Source: Chloroflexota bacterium (GTDB lineage Bacteria > Chloroflexota > Anaerolineae > Caldilineales > Caldilineaceae). From it: a stretch of DNA of 19,991 bases. The stretch spans positions 11,852-31,842 of the forward strand of contig DMDA01000016.1 of assembly GCA_003451595.1 (NCBI GenBank). The letters are read 5' to 3'. Below the pieces are notes generated by a model, which worked only from the letters and a program-made list of their open reading frames with translations, did no database searches and had not been told where the DNA came from. Shown piece by piece: positions 7,701-14,920 of the stretch. Both the position numbers and the translations under genes were made by a program. Position 1 is the first letter of the stretch. Each line of letters begins with the position of its first letter.

Positions 7701-9222
7701 GCTTCAGGGTGATGATACGGCTGCACAGTATGCAGTCTTGCGTTCGCGAGTCAATGGCGGTTTTCAGGAAGTGGCGATCCTACCTGGCGCCGACGTGACA
7801 TTCGAATTTACCGACGAAGGTCTGGCGAATGGCGCCACATACTACTATCGCGTGGCTGCCATTGGGTACAATGGGCTGCGCAGTCCCGCCACGGAGGCCG
7901 TCGCCGCCACGCCACACGCGGTTGTGCAGTCGATCATCGTTGAGGAGCCGCTGACGCTCCAGCACACGCTCAGCGCCGTGGAGCCGTCGCCGCCAACGCG
8001 CGCGGCGGTCTTCGTTCCTGGTCTGACTGAGATTGCCGGCAAGGCGCGTGGCGCGATCGTGCAGGCGGGGTGGGCGCCAACGGGGAGCAACGCCTTCACG
8101 TGGGTGGATGGCGAGTATGTGACCGACAACCAGGGCGGCGGCGATGTGTATGCAGCGCGGCTCCTGCCCGATGCGGTGGGCGAGTATGGTTTCAAGTGGC
8201 GCGCCTCCACCACTGGAGGCCGCGACTGGGCGGAGAGCGAGAACGTCGGCAGGCTGACGGTGGTCGCCAATCCCGACACGGAGGCGCCCAAACCGCCTTT
8301 CCGACTTGACGAAGTGGCGCGCAATGCCGGCCTGATCGCCATTGGCATCCGCGCCTCGCGTGGGGGCGACCTGCACGCCTTCCGCATCTGCCGCACCGAT
8401 GTGACCGCCAGCGAGGAGAGCTGCGCAGTGCGCGTCGACGTTCCCAAGATCACAACTGTCTTCACCGACACGACAGTGACAAGCGGCCACACCTACATCT
8501 ACACGGTGGCGTCAGTGGACACTGCATTCAACGTGTCGGCGCCGTCGGCGCCGATCACACTGACGGCGGAGTTGAGCATGGTGGATGTGACCTGGCGCGT
8601 CCGCGTACCGGCGGAGACGCCCGCCGAGGACACGATCTTCATTGCCGGCGACAACGTCGATGCATTCCTGGCGCCGTACAATCCCAGCCTGACGCCGATG
8701 ACGCCAGGCGAGGAAGGAGTGTGGGAGTTCACCGCCACGCTCAAGGAAGGCACACAACTTCAATATAAGTACACACGCGGTAGTTGGGAGACGGTCGAGC
8801 AATGGGGGACGATCAGCGGCTTTGGCAATCGCAGCCTGACGGTGGTCAAGGGGCCAGATGGCACGATGCTGGTCGAAGACACTGCGACCGATTGGGGCGG
8901 CGAGGGGCCGGACGATCACCGGGCGATTCAAACGTGGCGCGATCCGCTGGTGAAGGCGATCACAGCGACGCCTGAAGCGATCGTGGCGACATTCAGCATC
9001 CTAGTGACGCCGATTGGCGGCGATGCGACGCAGGTGATCTCGGTGGCAACTGCAGCAGGAGCGCCGGTTCCAGGCATTGTACAGCAGACATCCGGCAGCA
9101 CTTTCACCTTCACGCCGGATGCACCGCTGGCTGCAGGTGAGTACAATGTCACTGTCTTCAATGTGGAGCAGACGACGCCGATGGTGAAGCCGTACACCCA
9201 AACGATAGTGGTGACGGAATGA
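4753..9222 (+). CDS. Secreted multi-module GH13 amylase/pullulanase
   Basis: This 1489-residue exported enzyme should hydrolyse alpha-glucans outside the cell. Modules in order: signal peptide 1-30 (likely cut after VLA); pullulanase-type PUD/CBM41 about 33-128 (TIHYHRPDGAYEGWGLHVWG); X25 module about 152-247 (DWEPADPTVQ...AENYGANGQPDGPNI); CBM34-like N-domain about 262-390; GH13 barrel and C-domain about 400-956; FN3 about 965-1055; an Ig-like module about 1057-1175; FN3 about 1178-1273; a CBM20-like starch-binding module about 1277-1390; and a Big_5-like C-terminal domain about 1400-1489. Catalytic residues are intact: DGVPNH 549-554, nucleophile Asp649 (GWRIDVV), acid/base Glu681 (ISETWPE) and Asp760 (LSSHDVN). 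It resembles amylopullulanases or neopullulanases of the GH13_39 type. Whether it cuts alpha-1,4, alpha-1,6 or both bonds cannot be told. No cell-wall anchor or SLH repeat is seen. AAGGAG precedes the ATG. Confidence 0.93.
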   Translation: MHLLSNLPRILFSFILIAALLLPAAPPVLAQDTATIHYHRPDGAYEGWGLHVWGAAAQETLWTAPLAPAGSDDFGVLWEVPLRADADELGFIIHNGDAKDPGPDQFLKLAMGREVWIVSGSPQVYLQPVDPDHLPTASPPAPEPGASPRTVSFPGNYASLLRGADWEPADPTVQGNDPDGDGVWTLTVTLPGGDYEFKVAIDGTWAENYGANGQPDGPNIAFTAPDDGGDVTFSYDRTHGEISVSIDAPGGPVPAPQTFTGDGVIYRPALRHDSRSDLYRTPFGAQPTNTDVTLRLRTAANDVEQVTLLWGKVSDGVIRYTPLQTVAADERYTWWETTINTGSALDVLTYGFSVSDGDGVVYVADDDRRDGGIGQSYNELPSGDLGWNIYVYDPTFDAPEWAKNATIYQIFPDRFRDGDPANNPTTTDWFYPEECDGLARPVSPWNTIVPDPEPNDPGRNPWAGTYGCTFYGGDLRGVQQELDYLQELGVTTIYFNPIFDSPSNHKYDGRNYRQVDDNLAIAGDFDASNELFQSFAAEVAARGMNLILDGVPNHSSSDSPFFDKYARHDTEGACESEESPYRSWYFFDPARPAGTGACAGDVNYRGWFNVATLPQLDTGNEAVIDNWLGEEGIALKWLETPGVAGWRIDVVPDVVNINPHFFELMRQAVKAAHPDALLISETWPEDQARLRVLGDEFDSTMNYRFRLAVLGFLRDSAFDDNDGSVAPLTATEFEAALRALQEDYPPAAFATAMNLLSSHDVNRAVRVLDHDGIDFAAQAPVNDFVDGRSRLALAAVLQFTLPGAPTIYYGDEVGLVGFGSDGPRDDPYNRQPYPWPDAEGYDDLPAWRQQDTTLLAHYQRLGQLRQQYSFLRTGAWDTLLLDDAGLIVYGRKDASGAAIIAVNRSDQERAVSFDASGYLPWDATLTDPFGDATLTVGALGNVAFTVPAMGYQLWVTEEDVDFTTPTMPEIVAVAEGNGNVTLTLQGDDTAAQYAVLRSRVNGGFQEVAILPGADVTFEFTDEGLANGATYYYRVAAIGYNGLRSPATEAVAATPHAVVQSIIVEEPLTLQHTLSAVEPSPPTRAAVFVPGLTEIAGKARGAIVQAGWAPTGSNAFTWVDGEYVTDNQGGGDVYAARLLPDAVGEYGFKWRASTTGGRDWAESENVGRLTVVANPDTEAPKPPFRLDEVARNAGLIAIGIRASRGGDLHAFRICRTDVTASEESCAVRVDVPKITTVFTDTTVTSGHTYIYTVASVDTAFNVSAPSAPITLTAELSMVDVTWRVRVPAETPAEDTIFIAGDNVDAFLAPYNPSLTPMTPGEEGVWEFTATLKEGTQLQYKYTRGSWETVEQWGTISGFGNRSLTVVKGPDGTMLVEDTATDWGGEGPDDHRAIQTWRDPLVKAITATPEAIVATFSILVTPIGGDATQVISVATAAGAPVPGIVQQTSGSTFTFTPDAPLAAGEYNVTVFNVEQTTPMVKPYTQTIVVTE

Positions 9223-9232
9223 TAGCGGTTAT

Positions 9233-9259
9233 GGAATAATCGAACGATGAAGATTATCC
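9233..9259. terminator. Possible bidirectional hairpin between convergent genes
   Basis: GGAATAATC (9233-9241) can pair with GATTATCC (9252-9259) as eight base pairs with one bulged A and a 10-nt loop. It lies just after the amylase stop and overlaps the DUF1992 stop, as expected for a shared terminator of convergent genes. The stem is AT-rich and there is no long T-run, so support is weak. Confidence 0.3.
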
Positions 9260-9808
9260 ACCGGCGCGCTTGATCTCATCCGCCAGGCGCAACTTCACGA
9301 TCTCCAGGAATGTCACCGGCTGCTTAAAATTCTGCAGTTCGATGCGGCGATTGAGGAGGCGGATTTCTTCCTGCCAGGTCGTTAGTTGCGTCTGCCAGCG
9401 TTGTTCGAGCGCAGCCTGCGCCACCGCCGAGCGTGCACTCTCTCGCTGTGCTTGAAATTCCATGACGATCTTTCGGAGCCTGGTGCGAAAACGCTCGATC
9501 TCGGCGAGCATGGCGTTGCGGTCGGCGATCCAGGCGGGCGTCAAGTCGTTGTTTTTGAGCAGCGAGTTTGCCATCTGCATGTCGGGCGGCACGTGCGGTT
9601 CGGGTGCAGGGTCAAGCGGTTTACCCTTGTTGCGCAGATTGTCGAACAGCCCTGCGTGCATGGCGTCTTCGATGCGCTGGCTGATCAGGTCGCGCCATTG
9701 CTCCGGCGTCCGCTGTGGTGCGCGTTGAGGCGTTATCTCGTCATCGCCTTGCCGGGTGCGACGATATGTCTCAGCGCGTGCGTTAGGGTCGGGTGTTGAT
9801 GTGGTCAT
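9254..9808 (-). CDS. DUF1992 (DnaJC28-type conserved domain) protein
   Basis: This 184-residue soluble protein carries the DUF1992 domain (about 38-110). The core pattern is visible: ISQRIEDAMHAGLFDNLRNKGKPL, then a proline-rich PEPHVPPDM, then ANSLLKNNDLTPAWI. This domain is shared with the DnaJ-homologue subfamily C member 28, but there is no J domain (no HPD motif) here, as in most bacterial members. The remaining C-terminal part is predicted as long, highly charged helix, possibly coiled coil. The function is unknown. AGGTGGAAAG directly precedes the ATG. The gene converges on the amylase and diverges from the CPBP protease; a minus-strand TACAAT (plus-strand 9848-9853) could be its -10 element, leaving a leader of about 30 nt. 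Confidence 0.88.
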   Translation of the reverse strand: MTTSTPDPNARAETYRRTRQGDDEITPQRAPQRTPEQWRDLISQRIEDAMHAGLFDNLRNKGKPLDPAPEPHVPPDMQMANSLLKNNDLTPAWIADRNAMLAEIERFRTRLRKIVMEFQAQRESARSAVAQAALEQRWQTQLTTWQEEIRLLNRRIELQNFKQPVTFLEIVKLRLADEIKRAGG

Positions 9809-9847
9809 CTTTCCACCTGATGAACATCGATATCCACAGTCGTCGCC

Positions 9848-9853
9848 ATTGTA
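9848..9853 (-). promoter_or_regulatory. Possible -10 element for the DUF1992 gene
   Basis: The minus strand reads TACAAT here, about 40 bp upstream of the DUF1992 ATG, the right distance for a short leader carrying the AGGTGG ribosome-binding site. No good -35 was found, so this is only a candidate. Confidence 0.3.
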
Positions 9854-9901
9854 CTGTCATTGTTGGAATGTGCAGAAAATTCAGGCAGGCTGTCACCGAG
9901 G

Positions 9902-9930
9902 TTGGGAAAGCATCTGGCGTCGGGTACAAT
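9902..9930 (+). promoter_or_regulatory. Predicted promoter of the CPBP protease gene
   Basis: TTGGGA (9902-9907) and TACAAT (9925-9930) are separated by 17 bp. The predicted start of transcription is near 9937, only 3 nt before an in-frame GTG (9940) and 24 nt before the ATG at 9961. The mRNA would therefore be leaderless or nearly so. The surrounding bases closely resemble the promoter at 19335. Confidence 0.55.
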
Positions 9931-9960
9931 ACCGGCTTGGTGGTTCAGCACAATGAACTC

Positions 9961-10920
9961 ATGCGTGAGGCCCCTGTGGGTGACTTTTCGTTCAGGACTT
10001 TATTCTTTGCCACCGATCACCGTTTGCGTGCGGGCTATCGAGTGGCCATCTTCTTTTTGTTGTGGGGCTTTGGTCCAGCCGTTGTGCACAGCGTGCTAGA
10101 GCGGACGTTGCTCCGTTTTGATTCACCGCTGTGGTCGTGGTGGCAAAGTGTGGCGCTGAATTTGGTGAGACTAGGAGTCATTTTGTTGATGGCCTGGTGG
10201 ACAGCGCACATCATCGACCGGCGTCCGCTGGCCGATTATGGTTTTCACTTTTCGGCGGCGTGGTGGCTGGACTTTGGCTTTGGATTGCTGTTGGGCACGG
10301 CGTTAATGGCGCTGGTTTTTCTGATTGCCTGGTTGGCAGGGTGGGTCTCTGTCGTAGCGACCTGGCGCACTGATCCGCCGGACATGGCGTTTGGTCTGGC
10401 ATTTCTGGCGCCGTTTGTCTTGTACCTGGTGGTGGCGATAGCTGAAGAACTGCTGACGCGCGGCAATCAAATTGTCAACCTGATCGAAGGGCTGTCCCCG
10501 TTGGGCTACGTAACGGCGGTCTTTACTGCGTGGATCATCTCGTCGATTATTTTTGGTTTGCTGCACATCTTCAACCCACATGTCACTTGGGTCAGCATCA
10601 CCAATCTCACGCTGATGGGCTTCATGTTTGGCCTCGGTTTTGTGCTGACCGGCGAATTAGCGCTGCCGATAGGACTGCATCTGACCTGGAATCTGGTGCA
10701 GGGCAATTTCTATGGCTTTCCCGTCAGTGGCAAAATGCAGTACGGCACAACGTTGGTCGCTATTCAAGATCGCGGCCCGCTGGTGTGGACAGGCGGCGCC
10801 TTTGGTCCAGAAGCGGGGCTGTTAGGTATCCTGGCGACGGTTGCGGGGATGGTTGCAATCGTCGCGTGGGTGAAGTGGCGCTATGGTGACCTGTCGCTGC
10901 GGCGCTTGCGAGTGCGGTAG
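9961..10920 (+). CDS. CPBP family intramembrane glutamic endopeptidase (CAAX/Abi type)
   Basis: With the ATG at 9961 this is a 319-residue polytopic membrane protein with about seven or eight hydrophobic helices. The CPBP (Abi/CAAX prenyl protease Rce1-like) motifs are present: the glutamate pair and arginine EELLTR (Glu162, Glu163, Arg167), the first histidine in FGLLHIF (His202), and HLTWN (His240, Asn244). Catalysis is therefore plausible inside the membrane; the substrate is unknown. In bacteria members range from bacteriocin self-immunity to protein maturation, and nothing in the context picks one. The frame is open upstream to 9793, but this overlaps the divergent DUF1992 start. An in-frame GTG at 9940 is the main alternative start, as neither start has a Shine-Dalgarno sequence and the promoter at 9902-9930 would leave almost no leader. 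Confidence 0.85.
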   Translation: MREAPVGDFSFRTLFFATDHRLRAGYRVAIFFLLWGFGPAVVHSVLERTLLRFDSPLWSWWQSVALNLVRLGVILLMAWWTAHIIDRRPLADYGFHFSAAWWLDFGFGLLLGTALMALVFLIAWLAGWVSVVATWRTDPPDMAFGLAFLAPFVLYLVVAIAEELLTRGNQIVNLIEGLSPLGYVTAVFTAWIISSIIFGLLHIFNPHVTWVSITNLTLMGFMFGLGFVLTGELALPIGLHLTWNLVQGNFYGFPVSGKMQYGTTLVAIQDRGPLVWTGGAFGPEAGLLGILATVAGMVAIVAWVKWRYGDLSLRRLRVR

Positions 10921-10962
10921 AGGGGGAACGCGTTGTGTGTGGTGGGAGGACAACGATTGTGC

Positions 10963-11061
10963 GCACCGTGCACCGTGCGCCAAGCACCGTGCACCGTGCG
11001 CCAAGCACCACTCACCACGCAACACGCACTATGCAACACGCACTATGCAACACGCACCACG
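10963..11061. repeat. Two adjacent families of short tandem repeats upstream of argH
   Basis: A 21-bp unit beginning GCACCGTGCACCGTGC and ending CAA occurs twice without change (10963-10983 and 10984-11004); each unit itself contains a doubled GCACCGT. After a degenerate stretch, a 14-bp unit AACACGCACTATGC occurs twice exactly (11021-11034, 11035-11048) and a third time in part (11049-11061). Both share a CACGCA/GCACCG flavour, as if grown from one degenerate seed. The array ends 18 bp before the argH start codon. No spacers are present. Confidence 0.85.
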
Positions 11062-11079
11062 AATGAACGGAGAGGAAGT

Positions 11080-12471
11080 GTGACGAAAAAGTTATGGGGT
11101 GGGCGTTTCACCGGCAAGACTGATCCGCTGATGGAGGAGTTCAACGCCTCGATTGCTTTTGATCGCCGGCTGTGGCAGGTGGATATCCGGGGCAGTCAAG
11201 CGTATGCGCGTGCGTTGGTCGGCGTTGGCTTGCTGACTACCAATGAAGGTGAACAGATCGTAGCCGGACTGGAACAGGTGGCGCAGGAATGGGCGCAGGG
11301 CGAGTTCGTGATTCAGGCAGGCGACGAAGACATCCACACCGCCAACGAGCGACGCCTCACCGAGTTGATTGGCCCGGTAGCGGGTAAACTCCATACCGGG
11401 CGCAGCCGCAATGACCAAATCGCCACCGATGTACGGCTGTGGTTGCGCGGCGAGATTGCGCTGCTGCGCAGCCACCTGCAGCAGTTGATCGGTGTAGCGC
11501 TTGACCGCGCCGCCGAGGAGATCGATCTGCTGATGCCTGGCTACACCCATCTTCAGCCTGCGCAGCCCGTGCGTTGGAGCCACTGGCTGCTGAGTCATGT
11601 CTGGGCGTGGCAGCGTGACGCCGATCGGTTGGATGAAGTGGCGGCACGCGTCAACGTCATGCCGCTGGGCAGCGGCGCGCTGGCTGGCAACCCATTTGGC
11701 ATCGATCGCGCCCGGTTGGCGGCTGATCTGGGCTTCGCCGGCATCACCGGCAACAGCATGGACAGCGTCAGCGACCGCGACTTTATCGTTGAGTTCCTCT
11801 TTTGGGCAACGCTGGCAATGGTGCATCTCAGCCGCTTTGCCGAGGACCTGATTGTGTACAGCAGTCGCGAATTTGGCTTTGTGACGCTGGCCGACGCCTA
11901 CAGCACCGGTAGTAGCCTGATGCCCCAGAAGAAGAACCCCGACGCGCTGGAATTGCTGCGCGGCAAGTCAGGACGACTGGTCGGCCACCTGACCGGTCTG
12001 GTCGTGACGCTCAAGGGATTGCCCAGCACCTACAACAAGGACCTTCAGGAAGATAAGGAGCCGCTCTTCGACGCAGTGACCAACCTTGCTGGTTCGCTCC
12101 AAATTGCGTGCGGTGTGCTCTCGACATTGCAAGTCAACCCGGCGGCGATGCGCGCTGCACTCAGCCCGGAGATGTTGGCGACCGACCTGGCGGAGTATCT
12201 GGTGCGGAAGGGCGTGCCTTTCCGCGAGTCCCATCACATTGCGGGCGCCGCGGTGCAAATGGCAGAGTTGCAGGGGATTCCGTTGTCGGAGCTGACTGTT
12301 GAGGATTTGCAGAAACTTCACGGCGCTTTCGACGTGGACGCCGTCACAATTTGGAACTTCGACCAGAGCGTCGAGCGCCGCGATGTCGAAGGCGGCACCA
12401 GTCGACGCGCCGTACTGGCGCAGATAGCGCAATTGCGCAGTTGGCTGCAGATCAAAGGAACGGGTGGGTGA
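11080..12471 (+). CDS. argH: Argininosuccinate lyase
   Basis: This enzyme cleaves argininosuccinate to arginine and fumarate, the last step of arginine synthesis, as a cytoplasmic homotetramer. The fumarase/aspartase superfamily signature is intact as GSSLMPQKKNPD (277-288), the mobile loop with the catalytic serine. His157 in PGYTHLQPAQP is the other active-site residue, and HTGRSRNDQ binds substrate. The frame is open upstream through the tandem repeats to 10933, but GTG at 11080 is the better start: it gives VTKKLWGGRF, the standard ArgH N-terminus, at 463 residues (normal length), with GGAGAGGA just upstream. No argG or other arginine gene is adjacent. Being so close to the repeats, its leader must include part of them unless transcription starts within about 20 bp of the gene. 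Confidence 0.95.
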   Translation: MTKKLWGGRFTGKTDPLMEEFNASIAFDRRLWQVDIRGSQAYARALVGVGLLTTNEGEQIVAGLEQVAQEWAQGEFVIQAGDEDIHTANERRLTELIGPVAGKLHTGRSRNDQIATDVRLWLRGEIALLRSHLQQLIGVALDRAAEEIDLLMPGYTHLQPAQPVRWSHWLLSHVWAWQRDADRLDEVAARVNVMPLGSGALAGNPFGIDRARLAADLGFAGITGNSMDSVSDRDFIVEFLFWATLAMVHLSRFAEDLIVYSSREFGFVTLADAYSTGSSLMPQKKNPDALELLRGKSGRLVGHLTGLVVTLKGLPSTYNKDLQEDKEPLFDAVTNLAGSLQIACGVLSTLQVNPAAMRAALSPEMLATDLAEYLVRKGVPFRESHHIAGAAVQMAELQGIPLSELTVEDLQKLHGAFDVDAVTIWNFDQSVERRDVEGGTSRRAVLAQIAQLRSWLQIKGTGG

Positions 12472-12487
12472 ACGATCAGGCGATCGT
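12472..12487 (+). terminator. Small hairpin directly after argH
   Basis: ACGATC and GATCGT form a perfect 6-bp stem with the 4-nt loop AGGC, beginning one base after the argH stop. A second 6-bp stem (GTGGGT with ACCCAC) follows within 30 bp. There is no T-run, so it may only protect the mRNA end. Confidence 0.3.
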
Positions 12488-12552
12488 GTGGGTGCAAGGG
12501 CGATGACCCACCGGGCAGTAGACATGAAGCAGACCCTCACGCTGTAGAGTGT

Positions 12553-12581
12553 TTGACAACACAAGTAAACTTTGTTACGCT
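12553..12581 (+). promoter_or_regulatory. Strong predicted promoter of the oligopeptide ABC transporter operon
   Basis: A perfect -35 TTGACA (12553-12558) is followed after exactly 17 bp by TACGCT (12576-12581), with an extended -10 TG one base upstream (TGTTACGCT). Transcription would start near 12588, giving a leader of about 110 nt to the first ATPase gene. This is the best promoter match in the window. Confidence 0.75.
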
Positions 12582-12699
12582 TGCCCACAAAATTCAACCC
12601 TCGCACCATCAAGCAATTATGGGTATCGCGTATTTCTGCTCAGGGCTTTCAACTCAGCATTGATTCGGATCATCAACAAATAAGACGGAGATCACCTAG

Positions 12700-13709
12700 A
12701 TGCCAAAACTGCTCGAGGTGAGGAATCTGAAAACCCAGTTCTTCACGCAAGATGGCGTTGTGCACGCCGTGAACGGGATCAGCTACCATGTTGATACAGG
12801 CGAAACGGTCGCCATTGTAGGTGAATCTGGTTCAGGGAAAAGTGTGGGCGTTATGTCGCTCATCCGCTTGATCCCGCAGCCGCCCGGCAAGATTGTGGAT
12901 GGAGAAGTCATCTTCGACGGCCAGGATTTGTTGAAGCTGAAGGAAGATGAACTACGCGAGATTCGCGGCAACCGCATCGCCATGATCTTCCAGGACCCGA
13001 TGACGTCGCTCAACCCTGTATTGACGATTGGGCGTCAGATTACTGAGGCGCTAGAGCTGCACCTGCACATGAACAAGGAGCAGGCGCGTAAGCGGGCGGT
13101 GCAGTTGCTAGAAATGGTGGGCATCCCCGGCGCTGAGTCCCGGCTTGACGATTACCCACACCAATTTTCCGGTGGGATGCGCCAGCGCGTGATGATCGCA
13201 ATGGGGCTGAGCTGTGACCCACAGTTGTTGATTGCTGACGAGCCAACCACTGCGTTGGATGTGACCATCCAGGCGCAAATTGTCGATCTGGTGCGGCGCT
13301 TGCAGGATGAGCTGGGCATGGCGATCATCTGGATTACGCATGATCTGGGCGTCGTTGCTGGCATGGCCGACCGCGTTTTGGTCATGTATTCTGGCTTTAT
13401 TGTGGAAGAAGGCAACGTCAACGACCTTTACGCTCATCCCCGTCATCCTTACACACTCGGTCTGTTGCGCTCGATCCCCCGTCTTGATCTAGGGCGCCAG
13501 AAACGCCTGATTCCAATCGACGGTCTGCCGCCCGATTTGCTGGAGCCGCCGACGCATTGTCCGTTTGCTCCGCGTTGCGCCTTTGTGCAGGAAAAATGCT
13601 GGCAGGAGAACCCCACGTTGGTGGAAGTTTCGCCGGGGCATAAGGCGGCATGTTGGGTGGACATCTCAGGTGTGACGGTGCAGGTGGCTGAGACAGAGGG
13701 GACAGTGGC

Positions 13710-13713
<4 letters not shown>
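12700..13713 (+). CDS. Peptide/nickel-type ABC importer ATPase (OppD/DppD family)
   Basis: This 337-residue cytoplasmic ATPase energises the permease pair encoded downstream. Walker A is GESGSGKS (41-48), the Q-loop region is IFQDPMTSLNP, the signature is SGGMRQR (157-163) and Walker B is LLIADEP with catalytic Glu181. The C-terminal oligopeptide-family extension (HPRHPYTLGLLRSIPRL) is followed by four cysteines (287, 293, 300, 318) in the spacing that binds a 4Fe-4S cluster in DppD relatives; a cluster here is inference. GGAG precedes the ATG by nine bases. The gene's ATGA junction overlaps the next ATPase, so the two are translationally coupled. The substrate may be oligopeptide, dipeptide or another small solute; ATPases do not reveal this. 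Confidence 0.93.
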
Positions 13714-14738
<1,025 letters not shown>

Positions 14739-14760
14739 GCGCGGGCAAGTCAGCCTGGCT

Positions 14761-14818
14761 TTGGTAGTTCGTCGTCAGACAAACGCGCAGCACTGTTGAC
14801 TACCAATACAGTGCTGCG
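14761..14818 (+). promoter_or_regulatory. Interleaved inverted repeats: candidate RNA switch or operator
   Basis: CGCAGCACTGT (14786-14796) and ACAGTGCTGCG (14808-14818) form a perfect 11-bp stem with an 11-nt loop. Eight bases of that loop, ACTACCAA (14799-14806), are perfectly complementary to TTGGTAGT upstream (14761-14768), extendable by one G-U pair. The arms are interleaved, so the two pairings form either alternative structures or a partial pseudoknot. Simultaneous full pairing looks sterically hard, since only one base separates the pairing loop from the second arm. There is no T-run after the stem. At DNA level the 11-bp dyad could instead be a regulator's operator. Confidence 0.6.
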
Positions 14819-14850
14819 AATCATCTTGTGGCTACCATCTCCCCGTTTCT

Positions 14851-14887
14851 CGCATCTACGCGATGATGCGTTCGAGATGTGTACATC
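14851..14887. promoter_or_regulatory. Two short dyads just upstream of the binding-protein gene
   Basis: CGCATC (14851-14856) and GATGCG (14865-14870) are separated by 8 nt. GATGT and ACATC (14876-14887) are separated by 2 nt. They lie 35-70 bp upstream of the start codon, where an operator or a separate promoter of the binding-protein gene would be expected. No clear -35/-10 pair was found. Confidence 0.35.
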
Positions 14888-14920
14888 ATATTTGTTTCAC
14901 TGTTTTCAGAAGGAGATACT

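Noticed and set aside
7780..8490. A 236-codon minus-strand frame opposite the amylase FN3 modules.
   Set aside because: Shadow of the amylase reading frame; composition is not protein-like.
9961..10920. Phage-defence or bacteriocin-immunity gene, as the CPBP family is also named Abi.
   Set aside because: No toxin, bacteriocin or defence neighbour is present; the family name alone does not support it.
10963..11061. CRISPR-like array.
   Set aside because: Units are directly adjacent without spacers, and no cas gene is present.
14786..14818. Classical intrinsic terminator after the F-type ATPase gene.
   Set aside because: The stem is strong but is followed by AATCATCTTG, not a T-run; listed instead as a regulatory structure.
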